Origin: Bacteroidales bacterium Bact_07
Lineage (GTDB): Bacteria > Bacteroidota > Bacteroidia > Bacteroidales > Tenuifilaceae
Direction: 5' to 3'
Length of the DNA: 5,160 nucleotides
Assembly (NCBI GenBank): GCA_001603415.1
Contig: LUYY01000121.1
Location: forward strand, 1 to 5,160
Shown here: in pieces, positions 1 to 5,160 of the stretch
Layout: every line of letters begins with the position of its first letter
Position numbering within the stretch: the first letter of the stretch is position 1
The notes under the pieces: generated by a model
Databases searched by the model: none
Told to the model about the DNA's origin: nothing
The model's input: only the letters and a program-made list of their open reading frames with translations
Made by a program: the position numbers and the translations under genes

Positions 1-13
1 GTGTAAAAGCTTT

Positions 14-25
14 GCAAACGTTTGC
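14..25. promoter_or_regulatory. Perfect 12-bp palindrome, candidate LacI/PurR-type operator
   Basis: The sequence GCAAACGTTTGC is a perfect dyad centred on CG. This matches the core of operators bound by LacI/PurR-family repressors (the E. coli PurR box has the same core). It lies about 130 bp before the first gene start and about 95 bp before the candidate -7 box, so it could serve this operon or a gene to the left of the window. The palindrome is seen directly. Its role as an operator is inference, and no regulator gene is present in the window. Confidence 0.35.
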
Positions 26-119
26 TGTTTATGAAAGTACAACTTTTTTATTAATGTTTAGAATGATTCCAAATTATAGCATTGCGTGTTAAAATAAAAT
101 ACCGAATTACAAAGAAGTA

Positions 120-127
120 TATTTTTG
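120..127 (+). promoter_or_regulatory. Candidate Bacteroidota -7 promoter element
   Basis: TATTTTTG fits the Bacteroidota sigma-ABfr -7 consensus TAnnTTTG exactly. Transcription would then begin near position 134, leaving a leader of about 20 nt before the ATG at 153. No clear TTTG -33 box is found at the expected distance; the region upstream (about 88-100) is only A/T-rich. A second, weaker -7-like match is TAGCATTG at 77-84, which differs from the consensus at one position. In AT-rich DNA such matches arise easily by chance, so this is a candidate only. Confidence 0.35.
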
Positions 128-152
128 TGGTTGATTTCAAAAGTTTTATTTG

Positions 153-575
153 ATGTCTTCAAAATCCAATGTTATTGAGCATTTAGGACGTGTTGATGCA
201 ATAACTGCAAACGATATTCGAGTGGTTATTATAAGCCAATCGGCCTGTGCAAGTTGTCATGCCAAAGGAGCCTGCACCACGGCCGATGTTGCTGAAAAAC
301 AGGTAGTAATATCAAAGCCATATCACAGTTACACAGTTGGCGAAACCGTAAAGGTTACCATGAAACAATCGCTTGGGTATAAGGCATTGTTTCTGGGCTA
401 CATTCTTCCGTTAATCGTACTATTGGTTTCCCTTTTTGTTTTTAATGCCTTAGGATTTAGCGAGGGGTTGTCAGGGTTGCTCTCGTTAGGTGTGCTGGTG
501 CCCTACTATCTTATTCTTTATCTTTTTAGGAAGAGGATTGAGAAAGAGTTTTACTTCGATATTGAAAAGTTATAA
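153..575 (+). CDS. rseC: RseC/MucC-family membrane protein, first gene of rnf operon
   Basis: This 140-residue protein belongs to the SoxR-reducing system RseC/MucC family. It has a short N-terminal soluble domain with a CxxCxxxxxC motif (C32, C35, C41), then two membrane helices (about 78-100 and 105-125) separated by a short loop, and a basic C-terminal tail beginning RKR at 126-128. E. coli RseC has the same CxxCxxxxxC spacing and two-helix plan and is slightly longer. In E. coli it works with the Rsx (Rnf-like) complex to keep SoxR reduced; in Bacteroidota it commonly precedes rnfB. Here it starts the operon, 18 nt before rnfB, which suggests a role in assembly, cofactor insertion or maintenance of Rnf rather than in SoxR control. 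There is no signal peptide. ATG at 153 is preferred over the TTG directly before it at 150; neither has a Shine-Dalgarno sequence. The protein has only these three cysteines, and H36 sits within the motif. Confidence 0.85.
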   Translation: MSSKSNVIEHLGRVDAITANDIRVVIISQSACASCHAKGACTTADVAEKQVVISKPYHSYTVGETVKVTMKQSLGYKALFLGYILPLIVLLVSLFVFNALGFSEGLSGLLSLGVLVPYYLILYLFRKRIEKEFYFDIEKL

Positions 576-593
576 GTTAAACCAACCTAATCT

Positions 594-1460
594 ATGAATT
601 CTATCATTATTACTGCGATATTAGTTCTTAGCTTGTTGGGTGTTGCACTTGCCGTAGTGCTATACCTTGTAGCTCAGAGGTTTAAGGTGATTGAGGATCC
701 GCGTATCGATTTGGTTGAGGCGGTGCTTCCTGGCGCCAACTGCGGTGGCTGTGGTTATCCGGGTTGCAGGGGCTTTGCTGAGGCATTCGTCAAAACCGAT
801 GATATTGGGTCGATGTTTTGCCCGGTTGGCGGAAACGATACCATGGCTAAAGCAGCCGAGGTTATTGGCCAAACCGCTGAGGCCAAAGATCCCATGATAG
901 CAGTTGTTCGCTGTTCGGGTAGCCCTGAATACCGCAAAAGGGTGGTGGAGTACGATGGTGCTTCATCGTGTAAACTGGCTACAGCCCTTTACAGCGGCGA
1001 TACAGGCTGCCAGTATGGCTGTCTTGGCTTGGGCGACTGTGTGGCTGTTTGTAAGTTTGATGCCATACACATCGATCCGGTAACCCTTTTACCGGTTGTT
1101 GATGAGGAAAAGTGTACGGCTTGCGGTGCTTGCGTCAAGGCTTGCCCTAAGTTCATCATTGAACTTCGCAAGAAAGGTCCAAAAGGTAAGCGTATCTATG
1201 TATCGTGTATCAACAAGGATAAAGGTGGCCCAGCCCGTAAGGCTTGCCAGGTGGCTTGTATTGGCTGTGGCAAATGCGTCAAGGTTTGCCCCCACGAGGC
1301 CATCACCCTTGAAAACAATCTTGCCTACATCGATTACAACAAGTGCAAGCTTTGCCGCAAATGCGTTGAGGAATGCCCAACGGGAGCAATTCTGGAAATC
1401 AACTTTCCCCCACGCAAGCCAAAGGTCGAAGGGCAAACTGAGAGTGTTGAAAATAATTAA
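594..1460 (+). CDS. rnfB: Electron transport complex subunit RnfB, poly-ferredoxin type
   Basis: RnfB is the iron-sulfur subunit that passes electrons between ferredoxin and the membrane part of Rnf. The 288-residue protein begins with one membrane anchor (about 4-26). A 4Fe-4S domain follows with C50, C53, C58 and C76 (CGGCGYPGC signature). A region with C107, C126 and a Cx3Cx5Cx3C set (C139, C143, C149, C153) comes next, then a classical ferredoxin motif (C174, C177, C180, C184). C205 and C218 precede two more CxxCxxCxxxCP motifs (C222-C232 and C251-C261). The 24 cysteines could hold up to six 4Fe-4S clusters. This is the long, multi-cluster form found in Bacteroidota, clostridia and others, longer than the roughly 190-residue E. 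coli RsxB. The C-terminus ends in a short polar tail after about residue 272. The start ATG at 594 sits directly before the membrane anchor, 18 nt after rseC, with no Shine-Dalgarno sequence. rnfC follows after 27 nt. Confidence 0.96.
   Translation: MNSIIITAILVLSLLGVALAVVLYLVAQRFKVIEDPRIDLVEAVLPGANCGGCGYPGCRGFAEAFVKTDDIGSMFCPVGGNDTMAKAAEVIGQTAEAKDPMIAVVRCSGSPEYRKRVVEYDGASSCKLATALYSGDTGCQYGCLGLGDCVAVCKFDAIHIDPVTLLPVVDEEKCTACGACVKACPKFIIELRKKGPKGKRIYVSCINKDKGGPARKACQVACIGCGKCVKVCPHEAITLENNLAYIDYNKCKLCRKCVEECPTGAILEINFPPRKPKVEGQTESVENN
1077..1095 (+). repeat. Short perfect inverted repeat within rnfB
   Basis: CCGGTAA at 1077-1083 and TTACCGG at 1089-1095 are exact reverse complements around a 5-nt loop. 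They could form a 7-bp hairpin in the mRNA. It lies in the codons of the linker (residues 162-168) between two Fe-S motifs of RnfB. No T-run follows, so it is not a terminator. It may be coincidental. Confidence 0.4.
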
Positions 1461-1487
1461 TGTGACACCAAACATAACCGTATAGTA

Positions 1488-2819
1488 ATGTTGAAGACAT
1501 TTGCTAAAGGAGGCGTTCATCCGCCTGAAAATAAGTTTTCGGCTAATAAGCCTATCGAGGTGTTGCCGCTACCTGCAAAGGTTAGCATTCCTGTATCGCA
1601 GCACATTGGAGCGCCAGCTACCATTCTGGTAGCCAAGGGCGATAAAGTTAAGGTTGGACAGCTCATCGCTCAAAGCGCAGGCTTTGTTTCGGCCAACATC
1701 CATTCATCGGTTTCGGGTACTGTGGAATCGATCGATCCGGTGCTCGACAGCTCGGGGTACAAACGCCCGGCAATTACCATAGTAGTTGAGGGCGATGAGT
1801 GGGAACCCACTATCGACAGGTCACCTGAGCTAAAACGCAATATCGATGCCGATGCCCAAACCATAATCAAAAAAATAGCCGAGGCCGGAATCGTGGGGCT
1901 TGGCGGTGCTACTTTCCCCTCGCATGTAAAACTTTCGGTTCCTGCTGGCAAAAAAGCCGATGTGCTTATTATAAATGGTGTTGAATGTGAACCCTACCTC
2001 ACTTCGGACCACCGTTTAATGCTCGAGAAAGGCCATGAACTCATGGTGGGAATACAGCTGCTCATGCGGGCCTTAGGCGTTGACAAGGCTATGATTGGCA
2101 TTGAGAATAACAAGCCCGATGCCATTAAATATCTTACCGAAATCGCTAAGGAATATTCTGGCATCACTGTTCATGCATTAAAGGTGAAATACCCACAAGG
2201 AGGCGAAAAACAGCTTATCAAAGCGCTAATCAACCGTGAGGTTCCATCGGGAGGCTTACCTATCGATATAGGAGCTGTAGTTCATAACGTGGGTACAGCA
2301 TACGCTGTTTACGAGGCCGTGCAAAAGAATAAGCCCCTTTTTGAAAGGGTTGTAACCGTAACCGGCAAAAACTTACCTAAACCCTCTAACTTCTTGGTTC
2401 GAATAGGAACACCCGTTTCCGATTTAATTGCCGCAGCGGGTGGTTTACCCGACGATACCGCCAAGGTTGTTAATGGCGGGCCCATGATGGGTAAGGCAGT
2501 TACCGATATTACAGTACCGGTTACCAAGGGAACTTCAGGAATTATAGTTTTTCCTGCTGCCGAATCGAAACGTAAGGCCGAAAGCGTATGTATCCGATGT
2601 GCCAAGTGTGTTTCTGCTTGCCCCATGGGGCTTGAGCCATACCTGCTCATCAGGATGAGCCAACGTATGATGTTCGAAAAGATGGAGCATGAGCGTGTGC
2701 TCGATTGTATGGAGTGCGGCTCGTGCAGCTTTGAGTGCCCGGCTAACCTGCCTCTGCTCGATTACATTAGGTTAGGTAAAACCGAAGTGAATAAAATCAT
2801 AAGGGCACGTAAGAACTAA
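1488..2819 (+). CDS. rnfC: Electron transport complex subunit RnfC
   Basis: RnfC is the peripheral cytoplasmic subunit on the NAD(H) side of Rnf, related to the flavoprotein (51-kDa/NuoF) part of complex I. The 443-residue protein opens with the RnfC barrel-sandwich domain (KGGVHPPENK at 7-16; HSSVSGTV at 72-79). The flavin/nucleotide-binding domain follows, with GLGGATFPSH at 137-146, NGVECEPYL at 163-171 and YPQGGEK at 235-241. A SLBB-like region lies around 290-350. Two C-terminal 4Fe-4S motifs end the protein (C368, C371, C374, C378 and C407, C410, C413, C417). All expected cluster ligands are present. There is no membrane helix. Its length is close to the compact form of the family and lacks the long repetitive C-terminal tail seen in E. 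coli RsxC. ATG at 1488 leads straight into the conserved N-terminus; no Shine-Dalgarno sequence is seen. It lies 27 nt after rnfB and 31 nt before rnfD. Confidence 0.97.
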   Translation: MLKTFAKGGVHPPENKFSANKPIEVLPLPAKVSIPVSQHIGAPATILVAKGDKVKVGQLIAQSAGFVSANIHSSVSGTVESIDPVLDSSGYKRPAITIVVEGDEWEPTIDRSPELKRNIDADAQTIIKKIAEAGIVGLGGATFPSHVKLSVPAGKKADVLIINGVECEPYLTSDHRLMLEKGHELMVGIQLLMRALGVDKAMIGIENNKPDAIKYLTEIAKEYSGITVHALKVKYPQGGEKQLIKALINREVPSGGLPIDIGAVVHNVGTAYAVYEAVQKNKPLFERVVTVTGKNLPKPSNFLVRIGTPVSDLIAAAGGLPDDTAKVVNGGPMMGKAVTDITVPVTKGTSGIIVFPAAESKRKAESVCIRCAKCVSACPMGLEPYLLIRMSQRMMFEKMEHERVLDCMECGSCSFECPANLPLLDYIRLGKTEVNKIIRARKN

Positions 2820-2850
2820 TTTGACTTAACCAGCCAAACTAAAAAAGATA

Positions 2851-3855
2851 ATGGATAGTAAACTTGTAGTTTCACCATCACCCCACGTTCATAGCGGCGA
2901 GTCAACCAGCCGGTTGATGTTCAACGTGGTACTGGCACTTATGCCCGCTTTTGCGGTCTCGCTTTACTACTTTGGCATAGGAGCCCTGTTTGTTACCTTA
3001 CTCTCGGTACTCTCGTGCGTTCTGTTTGAATATTTAATTCAAAAGTTCATTCTAAAGGTACAGCCAACCATTACCGATGGCTCAGCCATTGTTACCGGAT
3101 TGCTGCTTGCCTTTAACGTGCCAAGCAATTTGCCATGGTACATTGTTGTAATAGGAAGTTTGTTTGCAATTGGAGTTGCTAAGATGAGTTTTGGCGGATT
3201 GGGAAGCAATCCGTTCAATCCTGCCCTGGCGGCTCGTGTATTCATGCTCATTTCCTTCCCGGTTCAAATGACCAGTTGGCCTTTACCCATCGAGTCACGC
3301 TTAAAATATATCGATGCAGTTACAGGCCCAACACCATTGGCCATTTTGAAGGAAGGATTAAAGAAAGGCGATACCATTTCGCAAATTGCCGACCAGATAC
3401 CATCGCATCTGCAACTGTTCATGGGGGTTATGGGAGGTTCGCTTGGCGAAATATCGGCCTTAGCTCTTCTAATTGGTTTTGCATGGCTGCTTTACAAAAA
3501 AGTGATAACCTGGCATATACCCATATCAATTTTTACCACCATATTCATTTTTACTGGCATACTTTGGCTGGTTAACCCCGAAAAGAATGCCGACCCCATT
3601 TTTCACCTGCTAACAGGTGGTGTTATGATTGGTGCCATATACATGGCTACCGACTATGTTACCTCACCCATGCACCCTAAAGGAATGATACTATTTGGAA
3701 TTGGGATAGGACTGTTAACCGTAATTATTAGGGTTTGGGGAGCCTACCCCGAGGGCGTTTCGTTTGCCATTCTTATTATGAACGCCTTTGTGCCATTAAT
3801 TAACCGCTATGTTAAACCCAAACGCTTTGGAGAGGAGGTAAAGCGCAATGGCTAA
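2851..3855 (+). CDS. rnfD: Electron transport complex subunit RnfD
   Basis: RnfD is an integral membrane subunit of the ion-pumping core, homologous to NqrB, and carries a covalently bound FMN. The 334-residue protein starts with the conserved SPSPHVHSGES segment (8-18) and then has about nine to ten hydrophobic helices. Family motifs are DGSAIVTGLLLAFNVP (76-91) and GGLGSNPFNPALAARVF (115-131). The flavinylation motif DAVTGPT (155-161) makes T161 the predicted FMN acceptor through a phosphoester bond. Further motifs near the C-terminus include GGVMIGAIYMATDYVTSP (about 255-272). Its length is normal for the family. ATG at 2851 follows an A-rich leader (AAAAAAGATA), a typical Bacteroidota translation start. 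Its last 8 nt overlap the start of rnfG, and codons near its 3' end also encode the rnfG ribosome binding site. Confidence 0.96.
   Translation: MDSKLVVSPSPHVHSGESTSRLMFNVVLALMPAFAVSLYYFGIGALFVTLLSVLSCVLFEYLIQKFILKVQPTITDGSAIVTGLLLAFNVPSNLPWYIVVIGSLFAIGVAKMSFGGLGSNPFNPALAARVFMLISFPVQMTSWPLPIESRLKYIDAVTGPTPLAILKEGLKKGDTISQIADQIPSHLQLFMGVMGGSLGEISALALLIGFAWLLYKKVITWHIPISIFTTIFIFTGILWLVNPEKNADPIFHLLTGGVMIGAIYMATDYVTSPMHPKGMILFGIGIGLLTVIIRVWGAYPEGVSFAILIMNAFVPLINRYVKPKRFGEEVKRNG
3832..3839 (+). promoter_or_regulatory. Strong ribosome binding site of rnfG inside rnfD
   Basis: GAGGAGGT lies 8 nt upstream of ATG 3848, ideal Shine-Dalgarno spacing. It supports 3848 as the start of rnfG over the in-frame ATG at 3857. 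The site is made of rnfD codons (E-E-V near the C-terminus). Such strong sites are uncommon in Bacteroidota, and the first four genes of this operon have none. Confidence 0.75.
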
Positions 3856-4429
3856 TATGGAATCTAATTTCAAAAACATGACAGCTACCTTGCTGATTAT
3901 TAGTTTGGTAGCATCGGCAGCGCTGGGATTGGTTTACCAATCAACCAAGGAGCCAATTGCACTTGCACAGCAGGCTAAAATTAATAACGCTATTAAGGCT
4001 GTGCTTCCTGAATTTGATAACCAACCCGGCAACGAGGCCAAAACTGTTCCCGTTGAGGGTGGAGAACTTATTTTTTACCCTGCAACAAAACAAGGACAAC
4101 CGGTAGGCACTGCAGTTAAGACCTTTAGTAACAATGGTTTTGGAGGTCGTATTGAACTTATGGTTGGTTTCCTTCCCGATGGAACTATTAATAAGGTAGC
4201 AGTTATTTCACATAAGGAAACACCCGGATTGGGCGATAAGATGGATCCAAAAAAATCTAACTTCAGCCTTCAATTCGAGGGTAAAAACCCCGAAACATTC
4301 AAGCTCAAGGTTAAGAAGGATGGGGGAGATGTTGATGCCATAACCGCTTCAACCATTTCGAGCAGGGCCTATTGCGATGCAGTAACCCGTGCTTATAATG
4401 CATTAAAGGAAGGAGGTAAGCATGAGTAA
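3848..4429 (+). CDS. rnfG: Electron transport complex subunit RnfG
   Basis: RnfG is a membrane-anchored subunit with an FMN-binding domain on the outer face of the membrane, homologous to NqrC, and carries a covalent FMN that relays electrons within Rnf. The 193-residue protein has one N-terminal helix (about 12-31) and then a soluble FMN-binding domain. Visible motifs are GFGGRIELMVG (97-107), HKETPGLGDKMD (122-133) and the flavinylation motif DAITAST (163-169), which makes T169 the predicted acceptor. The usual family form ends in TGAT, so the G and A before the acceptor are replaced by A and S here; the aspartate and both threonines are kept. The length is typical. The start at 3848 is supported by the AGGAGG 9 nt upstream. 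Both ends overlap neighbours by 8 nt (ATGGCTAA with rnfD; ATGAGTAA with rnfE), suggesting coupled translation. Confidence 0.95.
   Translation: MANMESNFKNMTATLLIISLVASAALGLVYQSTKEPIALAQQAKINNAIKAVLPEFDNQPGNEAKTVPVEGGELIFYPATKQGQPVGTAVKTFSNNGFGGRIELMVGFLPDGTINKVAVISHKETPGLGDKMDPKKSNFSLQFEGKNPETFKLKVKKDGGDVDAITASTISSRAYCDAVTRAYNALKEGGKHE
4411..4417 (+). promoter_or_regulatory. Strong ribosome binding site of rnfE inside rnfG
   Basis: AGGAGGT ends 4 nt before ATG 4422 and fixes the rnfE start, which overlaps the end of rnfG by 8 nt. It encodes glycines near the rnfG C-terminus. Together with the overlap it suggests translational coupling. Confidence 0.75.
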
Positions 4430-5000
4430 ACTATATAACTTAACAAAGGGGATTTTAAAGGAAAATCCCATATTTGTAATTGTACTTGGGATGTGTCCTA
4501 CGCTGGCAACCACATCTTCGGCCATGAATGGTTTGGGTATGGGACTGGCTACAACCTTTGTTTTATTTGGTTCCAACACGGTAATTTCGCTAATTGCCCG
4601 CTATATTCCCGATAAAGTTCGTATCCCTTCATACATTGTTGTAATTGCTACGTTTGTAACCATTGTCGATTTGGTAATGCAGGCCTATGCCCAATCGCTA
4701 TATGAAAAGCTTGGGATCTTTATCCCACTCATTGTTGTAAACTGTATTGTTCTGGGACGTGCCGAGGCTTTTGCCAATAAGAATGGAGTGGTGGACTCAA
4801 TGCTCGATGGTATTGGTATGGGTTTGGGCTTTACGTTTGCATTAACGCTTTTAGGTTCAGTGAGGGAAATTTTAGGTGCCGGTTCATGGTTCGACCACAA
4901 GTTTATCCAGGGCGATGCCATTTTGGTTTTCATCCTCTCGCCCGGTGCATTTATTGCCCTCGCATATCTGATTGCCATTTTTAACCGATTGAAGAAATAG
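4422..5000 (+). CDS. rnfE: Electron transport complex subunit RnfE
   Basis: RnfE is an integral membrane subunit of the Rnf ion-translocating core, homologous to NqrD, and pairs with RnfA. The 192-residue protein has six predicted helices. The conserved KENPIFVIVLGMCPTLA segment (13-29) contains C25. A second conserved cysteine, C108, lies in VNCIVLGRAEAFA (106-118). These cysteines, with the matching pair in RnfA, are the ligands expected for the Fe-S centre inside the membrane in Rnf and Nqr. FALTLLGSVREILGAG (139-154) is another family signature. The length is typical. The start ATG at 4422 is supported by AGGAGG 5 nt upstream and overlaps rnfG by 8 nt. Its TAG stop codon overlaps the ribosome binding site of rnfA. 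NqrD is the alternative name for the closest paralogue, but the neighbours rnfB and rnfC exclude an nqr operon. Confidence 0.96.
   Translation: MSKLYNLTKGILKENPIFVIVLGMCPTLATTSSAMNGLGMGLATTFVLFGSNTVISLIARYIPDKVRIPSYIVVIATFVTIVDLVMQAYAQSLYEKLGIFIPLIVVNCIVLGRAEAFANKNGVVDSMLDGIGMGLGFTFALTLLGSVREILGAGSWFDHKFIQGDAILVFILSPGAFIALAYLIAIFNRLKK
4449..4469 (+). repeat. Perfect 8-bp inverted repeat near rnfE start
   Basis: GGGATTTT (4449-4456) and AAAATCCC (4462-4469) are exact reverse complements around the 5-nt loop AAAGG. The hairpin would form about 25 nt after the rnfE start codon. No T-run follows, so it is not an intrinsic terminator. It overlaps codons for the conserved KENP segment, which may explain part of the sequence. 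Any effect on translation or mRNA stability is inference. Confidence 0.45.
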
Positions 5001-5004
5001 GAGG
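4999..5004 (+). promoter_or_regulatory. Ribosome binding site of rnfA overlapping rnfE stop
   Basis: AGGAGG shares its first two bases with the TAG stop of rnfE and lies 7 nt before ATG 5012. It is an ideal Shine-Dalgarno site and fixes the rnfA start. Ribosomes ending rnfE would stop right on it, which suggests coupling. Confidence 0.75.
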
Positions 5005-5011
5005 AAACAAT

Positions 5012-5160
5012 ATGGAATACCTAATAATTATAATTGCCGCCATATTTGTAAACAATGTAGTGCTATCGCAATTCCTCGGTATTTGCCCATTCTTGGGGGT
5101 ATCGAATAAGATAGAAACCTCCTTAGGCATGGCTGGTGCAGTAACCTTTGTAATTGTTTT
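5012..5160 (+). CDS. rnfA: Electron transport complex subunit RnfA, N-terminal part (cut by window end)
   Basis: This open frame has 49 complete codons and runs off the right edge of the window, so it is partial only because of the window limit. RnfA is the membrane subunit that pairs with RnfE in the ion-translocating core and is homologous to NqrE. The visible part holds a first hydrophobic helix (about 3-13), the family signature NNVVLSQFLGICPFLGVS (14-31) with the conserved Fe-S cysteine C25, and the start of the second helix (from about residue 37). A complete RnfA has about 190-200 residues, so about three quarters lie beyond the window, including the second conserved cysteine. The start is supported by AGGAGG at 7-nt spacing, and the gene begins 11 nt after rnfE. 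It completes the B-C-D-G-E-A subunit set. Confidence 0.95.
   Translation, partial: MEYLIIIIAAIFVNNVVLSQFLGICPFLGVSNKIETSLGMAGAVTFVIV

Noticed and set aside
14..50. Rho-independent terminator of an upstream gene (palindrome at 14-25 followed by a T-run at 44-49)
   Set aside because: The dyad has no loop, so only a 4-bp stem could form, and the T-run starts about 18 nt after it. This geometry does not fit an intrinsic terminator.
246..263. CxxCH heme-c-like motif (CASCH) in the RseC-like protein
   Set aside because: There is no signal peptide and the segment lies in the N-terminal domain expected in the cytoplasm. The motif is part of the RseC CxxCxxxxxC pattern, so a c-type cytochrome is very unlikely.
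1506..1512. AGGAGG-like sequence early in rnfC
   Set aside because: It encodes the conserved KGG residues of the RnfC N-terminus, and no in-frame start codon lies at a suitable distance with conserved protein after it.
1089..1520. Long minus-strand open frame (143 codons) across the end of rnfB
   Set aside because: It lies antisense to the Fe-S coding region of rnfB, whose protein is clearly conserved. It has no recognisable domain or start signal and is a shadow of codon bias.
2309..2650. Minus-strand open frame of 113 codons within rnfC
   Set aside because: It is fully antisense to conserved rnfC sequence and shows no recognisable protein family.
3276..3575. Plus-strand open frame of 99 codons within rnfD in another frame
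   Set aside because: The rnfD frame is clearly conserved here, and the alternative translation has no recognisable family or upstream start signal.
594..5160. Possible Na+-translocating NADH:quinone reductase (nqr) operon
   Set aside because: The membrane subunits are homologous in both systems, but RnfB and RnfC are present and the Nqr-specific NqrA and NqrF are not, so the operon is rnf.

Overview
The window carries most of a single rightward rnf operon. The genes, in order, are an RseC-family membrane protein (153-575), rnfB (594-1460), rnfC (1488-2819), rnfD (2851-3855), rnfG (3848-4429), rnfE (4422-5000) and the first 49 codons of rnfA (from 5012, cut by the window end). All genes lie on the plus strand, with gaps of 11-31 nt or 8-nt overlaps, so one transcript is likely. 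I see no genes on the minus strand.

The order rseC-B-C-D-G-E-A, the A-rich leaders without Shine-Dalgarno sequences on the first four genes, and a TAnnTTTG-type promoter box point to Bacteroidota, most likely an anaerobic or fermentative Bacteroidales-like bacterium. Species or genus cannot be read from the sequence.

Region by region: 1-152 is AT-rich non-coding DNA with a perfect 12-bp palindrome at 14-25 that resembles a LacI/PurR-family operator, and a candidate -7 promoter element at 120-127. From 153 onward the DNA is almost entirely coding. The last three genes (rnfG, rnfE, rnfA) each have a strong AGGAGG ribosome binding site, unlike the first four.

Together the Rnf subunits form a membrane complex that couples electron transfer between reduced ferredoxin and NAD+ to the pumping of Na+ or H+. 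RnfB is the iron-sulfur-rich ferredoxin-side subunit. RnfC is the NADH-side flavin/iron-sulfur subunit. RnfD and RnfG carry covalently bound FMN (T161 and T169 predicted here). RnfA and RnfE are paired membrane subunits with conserved cysteines for a membrane-embedded Fe-S centre. The RseC-like protein probably helps assemble or maintain the complex, but its job is not settled.

I see a complete-looking, ordinary rnf operon without frameshifts, insertions or mobile elements. I do not see a previously undescribed system. The points worth a second look are in regulation (upstream palindrome, switch in translation signals, small hairpins) and in details of cofactor sites.
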